From the NCBI GenBank assembly GCA_016866575.1, contig VGMA01000064.1:1-8763 (forward strand): a stretch of DNA of 8,763 bases, read 5' to 3'. This document shows, in pieces, positions 6,117-8,763 of this stretch; position 1 is the stretch's first letter, and each line of letters starts with the position of its first letter. The notes under the pieces are model-generated. The model did not search any database. It had not been told where the DNA came from and saw nothing but the letters and a program-made list of their open reading frames with translations. The translations under genes were made by a program, and so were the position numbers. Source of the stretch: Chlamydiota bacterium (GTDB lineage: Bacteria; Chlamydiota; Chlamydiia; Chlamydiales; VGMA01).

Positions 6117-7925
6117 CTAATCAGTCTCTTTCAGAACGGAAATAAAGGCAGATTGAGGGATATTGACTTTGCCAATTTCCTTCATCTTCTTCTTACCTTC
6201 TTTTTGTTTCTCCCAGAGCTTGCGCTTACGTGTGATATCACCACCGTAACATTTTGCTGTTACGTTTTTAGCAAGGGCTGAAATGGTTTCTCTTGCGATA
6301 ACTTTTCCGCCGATAGCAGCCTGAATAGGCACTTTAAATTGCTGCTTAGGGATTACATCAAGAAGCTTTTTGCAGATCATTCTTCCTTTGTACTCAGCTT
6401 TAGTTCTATGTACTAAGCAAGAAAAAGCATCTACGGTTTCTTCGTTTACTTTAATGTCGAGCTTGATGATATCAGATTTTTCATACTGGTCTACTTCGTA
6501 ATCAAACGAAGCATAACCTTGCGTAATCGATTTGAGTTTGTCGTGGAAATCGACGATCATCTCATTTAACGGAACGCGAAGCTTGAGCAAAAGTCTTTTT
6601 TCATCAAGGGTCTCTGTGCTTGCAAGAAGTCCTCTTTTATCATTAGCTAAGCTCATGACAGCCCCTAAATAGTCTGTAGGGGTTAAAATGTTGCACATTA
6701 CCCAAGGTTCTTCAATGTATTCAATCCTTGAAGGATCAGGGAAGTGGGTAGGGTTGTCCACATCCAAAGAGGTCCCATTAGAAAGATGAACACGATAGGA
6801 TACGCTAGGCGCTGTTGTAATAATATCTAGGTCAAACTCTCGCTGCAATCTTTCAAAAATGATTTCTAGGTGAAGAAGGCCTAAAAAGCCGCATCTAAAT
6901 CCAGTTCCAAGAACTAGTGAAGTATCAGGCTCAATTTGAAGAGCGGAGTCGTTAAGGCATAATTTCTTCATTGCATCTTGTAGCGCTTCAAGATCTGAGG
7001 CATCCACTGGATAAATACCTGCAAATACAACAGGCCGGATCAGTTTAAAACCTGGAAGGGGTTTATCGCATGGGTATTTAGCGTGGGTAATCGTATCGCC
7101 AATCTTGACATCACTTGTTTCTTTGATGTTAGCGATTACATAGCCTACTTCTCCAGCTCCGAGGTAATCAACGGGCTTTTCTTTTGGAGAGAATATTCCT
7201 ACTTCAATAACTTCAAATGTTTTGCCTGTAGCCATGCAGAGAATAGGGGTCTTCTTTTCGATCCTGCCGCTAATGACTCTGACGTAGGTCATAACGCCGC
7301 GGTATGTGTCGTAGTATGAATCAAAAATGAGGGCTCTAAGAATCTCATCTTCAGGCTCTTTTGGGCAAGGAAGGAGAACCACAATTTCTTCCAAAATATT
7401 TTTGATGCCGATCCCTTGTTTCGCTGATGCCAATATAGCGTGGTTAGCATCAATGCCAATTACATCGTGGATTTGTTTTTTAACTTGATCGGGATCTGCA
7501 GCAGGCAGGTCTACTTTATTGATTACTACAATCAGTTCTAGCCCTCTATCGATGGCCAGGTGAACGTTTGCTAAAGTTTGTGCTTGAACACCTTGAACAG
7601 AATCCACTACTAAAAGCGCTCCTTCACATGCTGCTAATGATCTGGAAACTTCGTAAGAGAAGTCTACGTGGCCTGGGGTGTCAATAAAATTGATTTGGTA
7701 CTTTTCGCCGTCATCAGCGATATAGTTCATGGTAACAGGGTGAGCTTTGATCGTAATGCCTCTCTCTCTTTCAAGATCCATGGCATCAAGGATCTGCTCT
7801 TTCATCTCACGCTGAGAGATTGTTTGGGTAAATTCAAGAAGTCTATCGGCTATCGTAGATTTGCCGTGGTCAATGTGCGCAATAATCGAAAAATTGCGAA
7901 TTTTGGTAATGTCTCTTTTTGTCAT
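6117..7925 (-). CDS. lepA: Elongation factor 4 (LepA) GTPase, 602 aa
   Basis: LepA/EF4 is a ribosome-associated translational GTPase related to EF-G; it has been linked to back-translocation and to 30S subunit maturation. The GTPase motifs are all present: AHIDHGKST (16-24, P-loop), RGIT (55-58), DTPGH (82-86), NKVD (136-139) and SAK (167-169). Beta-barrel, EF-G III-like and V-like domains follow. The LepA-specific C-terminal domain is recognisable by CYGGDITRKRKLWEKQKEGKKKMK near residue 565 onward. A length of 602 aa is normal for the family, so the gene is complete. The ATG is preceded by no clear Shine-Dalgarno; a TACAAT sequence lies only 6 nt upstream, so a leaderless or nearly leaderless mRNA is possible. 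The gene lies between two terminators' worth of context: the NTT gene upstream is closed off, and the EEP gene follows 11 nt downstream. Confidence 0.98.
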   Translation of the reverse strand: MTKRDITKIRNFSIIAHIDHGKSTIADRLLEFTQTISQREMKEQILDAMDLERERGITIKAHPVTMNYIADDGEKYQINFIDTPGHVDFSYEVSRSLAACEGALLVVDSVQGVQAQTLANVHLAIDRGLELIVVINKVDLPAADPDQVKKQIHDVIGIDANHAILASAKQGIGIKNILEEIVVLLPCPKEPEDEILRALIFDSYYDTYRGVMTYVRVISGRIEKKTPILCMATGKTFEVIEVGIFSPKEKPVDYLGAGEVGYVIANIKETSDVKIGDTITHAKYPCDKPLPGFKLIRPVVFAGIYPVDASDLEALQDAMKKLCLNDSALQIEPDTSLVLGTGFRCGFLGLLHLEIIFERLQREFDLDIITTAPSVSYRVHLSNGTSLDVDNPTHFPDPSRIEYIEEPWVMCNILTPTDYLGAVMSLANDKRGLLASTETLDEKRLLLKLRVPLNEMIVDFHDKLKSITQGYASFDYEVDQYEKSDIIKLDIKVNEETVDAFSCLVHRTKAEYKGRMICKKLLDVIPKQQFKVPIQAAIGGKVIARETISALAKNVTAKCYGGDITRKRKLWEKQKEGKKKMKEIGKVNIPQSAFISVLKETD

Positions 7926-7927
7926 GG

Positions 7928-7938
7928 GTACATTGTAC
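7928..7938. promoter_or_regulatory. Perfect 11-bp palindrome immediately upstream of lepA
   Basis: GTACATTGTAC is an inverted repeat with 5-bp arms around one central base, 2 nt before the lepA ATG. On the minus strand it contains TACAAT, which resembles a -10 box (5 of 6) but has no good -35 at the right distance. It could be the core promoter of lepA, an operator, or chance. Confidence 0.3.
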
Positions 7939-7963
7939 GGATTTTTGTAAAAAAGAGAAATAG

Positions 7964-7992
7964 AAAAACCCCTACTTTCGCAGGGGTTTTTT
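7964..7992 (-). terminator. Bidirectional intrinsic terminator between the NTT gene and lepA
   Basis: AAAAACCCCT (7964-7973) pairs perfectly with AGGGGTTTTT (7982-7991) around an 8-nt loop. On the minus strand the stem ends in a T-run just after the NTT stop (8017-8019), so it terminates the transporter transcript before lepA. The same structure has a T-run on the + strand and could act in both directions. Confidence 0.9.
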
Positions 7993-8016
7993 CATCATAC
8001 GAAAATCGTATTGATA

Positions 8017-8763
8017 TTAGGTGCGAACTGCTTCGCTTCTAGCGAGTGTATCAGCAGCGTCTGCTTTCTTTTTAGCAGCAGCTTCTGCATCGCGTGCATC
8101 TTTCTCTGCGCTAGCAACAGCAAAAAGTTTGCTGAGGTTGTTAGCAGCTAAAAGCCATGCAAAGATGATGATGAACAAGATGATTCCGATGTAAGGAGTA
8201 ATTGCAGCGATCGAACCGAATCCGAGAATGAGAACCTGTTGGATAAATGCTCCACCAGATTTTCCGAATCTAGCACCAACCACGTCAATAGCAGCCTTTC
8301 CTTTTACTTTATACTCTTGATCTAGTGGGATGTAGGTCATCTCTTTTGTAGGATCGAAGAGAGAGTATTTAGAAGACTTACTTGCAATGTTTTGGATTGT
8401 ACCAAAAACTACAGCCATCATCAATGGAGTTGTTCCGAGGTAAGCAACAAACCCTTTGAGCATGTCGCCGAAGAGCATGAATCCAAAGAATCCTGCTCCT
8501 GTTACAAGAAGAACTACCGGAGTGATAAGAGCCGCGATTCTCCATCCAAGCTTACGTACAACGTTACCTGTTACGAAGAACATCATCAAGATTGTAGCAA
8601 CTCCAGTCATTCTAGAGAAGTTACCCATGAAAATGCTGTACTCGTTTGGTGTTGGGTATGCCAATTTAAGCTGGCCTTTCCAGGTTACTTCAACTAAGTT
8701 GATACTTACGCCGTATGCAATAACGATGATCGCTACGCAGAGCATGTATCTTGACTTGAGAAG
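8017..8763 (-). CDS. tlcA: ATP/ADP translocase-type nucleotide transporter (NTT), C-terminal half (5' partial)
   Basis: The frame is open to the right edge, so 248 C-terminal residues of a protein usually near 500-550 aa are visible; the ATG at 8745 is internal. NTT carriers are 11-12-helix membrane proteins of obligate intracellular bacteria and plastids; the ATP/ADP type exchanges host ATP for bacterial ADP plus phosphate. Diagnostic is the SKSSKYSLFDPTKEMTYIPL block (visible residues about 127-146), followed by D-x-E-x-KVKGKAAIDVVGARFGKSGG. Several hydrophobic helices flank it. The last 35 residues form a charged, Ala/Lys/Asp-rich cytoplasmic tail. Chlamydiae often hold several NTT paralogues with different substrates. 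The position beside lepA matches the ATP/ADP translocase Npt1 (tlcA, CT065) of C. trachomatis, so I favour that isoform, but sequence alone does not prove the substrate. A terminator follows 25 nt after the stop. Confidence 0.93.
   Translation of the reverse strand, partial: LLKSRYMLCVAIIVIAYGVSINLVEVTWKGQLKLAYPTPNEYSIFMGNFSRMTGVATILMMFFVTGNVVRKLGWRIAALITPVVLLVTGAGFFGFMLFGDMLKGFVAYLGTTPLMMAVVFGTIQNIASKSSKYSLFDPTKEMTYIPLDQEYKVKGKAAIDVVGARFGKSGGAFIQQVLILGFGSIAAITPYIGIILFIIIFAWLLAANNLSKLFAVASAEKDARDAEAAAKKKADAADTLARSEAVRT

Noticed and set aside
7668..8042. + strand open frame of 124 codons across the lepA start and the NTT terminator
   Set aside because: It is antisense to lepA and the NTT gene, runs through a strong terminator, and its sequence is a shadow of the lepA GTPase codons.
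8392..8697. + strand open frame of 101 codons antisense to the NTT gene
   Set aside because: It is a shadow of the transporter: the opposite strand encodes clear NTT family sequence over the same bases.

Overview
The window comes from a member of the Chlamydiota, most likely an environmental chlamydia with an amoebal or other protist host rather than a classical Chlamydia species. The evidence is a nucleotide transporter (NTT) of the ATP/ADP translocase family, the order gnd - lepA - NTT (from memory the order of CT063 gnd, CT064 lepA and CT065 ATP/ADP translocase in C. trachomatis), and three proteins with the long bilobed hydrophobic segment typical of chlamydial inclusion membrane (Inc) proteins. 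The genus cannot be named from the sequence alone.

Layout. Positions 1-237 hold the 3' end of gnd (6-phosphogluconate dehydrogenase, + strand), closed by a clear intrinsic terminator. An AT-rich gap follows. Positions 672-5129 form an accessory island of three predicted Inc-like genes on the + strand (490, 604 and 136 aa). They share one kind of hydrophobic module. The two long ones also share a C-terminal domain with a conserved Cys, His and Asp. Between the second and third genes lies a minus-strand remnant of the 3' end of an endonuclease/exonuclease/phosphatase (EEP) gene, a degenerate copy of the intact EEP gene at 5146-6105. Positions 5146-7925 (- strand) carry lepA followed 11 nt later by the EEP gene, probably one transcript. 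Positions 8017-8763 (- strand) carry the C-terminal half of the NTT transporter, separated from lepA by a symmetrical terminator.

Reading of the region. The housekeeping frame gnd / lepA / NTT appears conserved, and the Inc-like genes plus EEP gene appear inserted into it. The repeated pattern of an Inc-like gene facing an EEP 3' end, once intact and once as a remnant, suggests duplication and decay of a two-gene unit. The points most worth checking are the shared C-terminal domain of the two large Inc-like proteins, the EEP remnant, and the EEP protein's SDHLPV motif, which sits at its N-terminus instead of the usual C-terminus. No tRNA, rRNA, CRISPR array or insertion sequence was seen.
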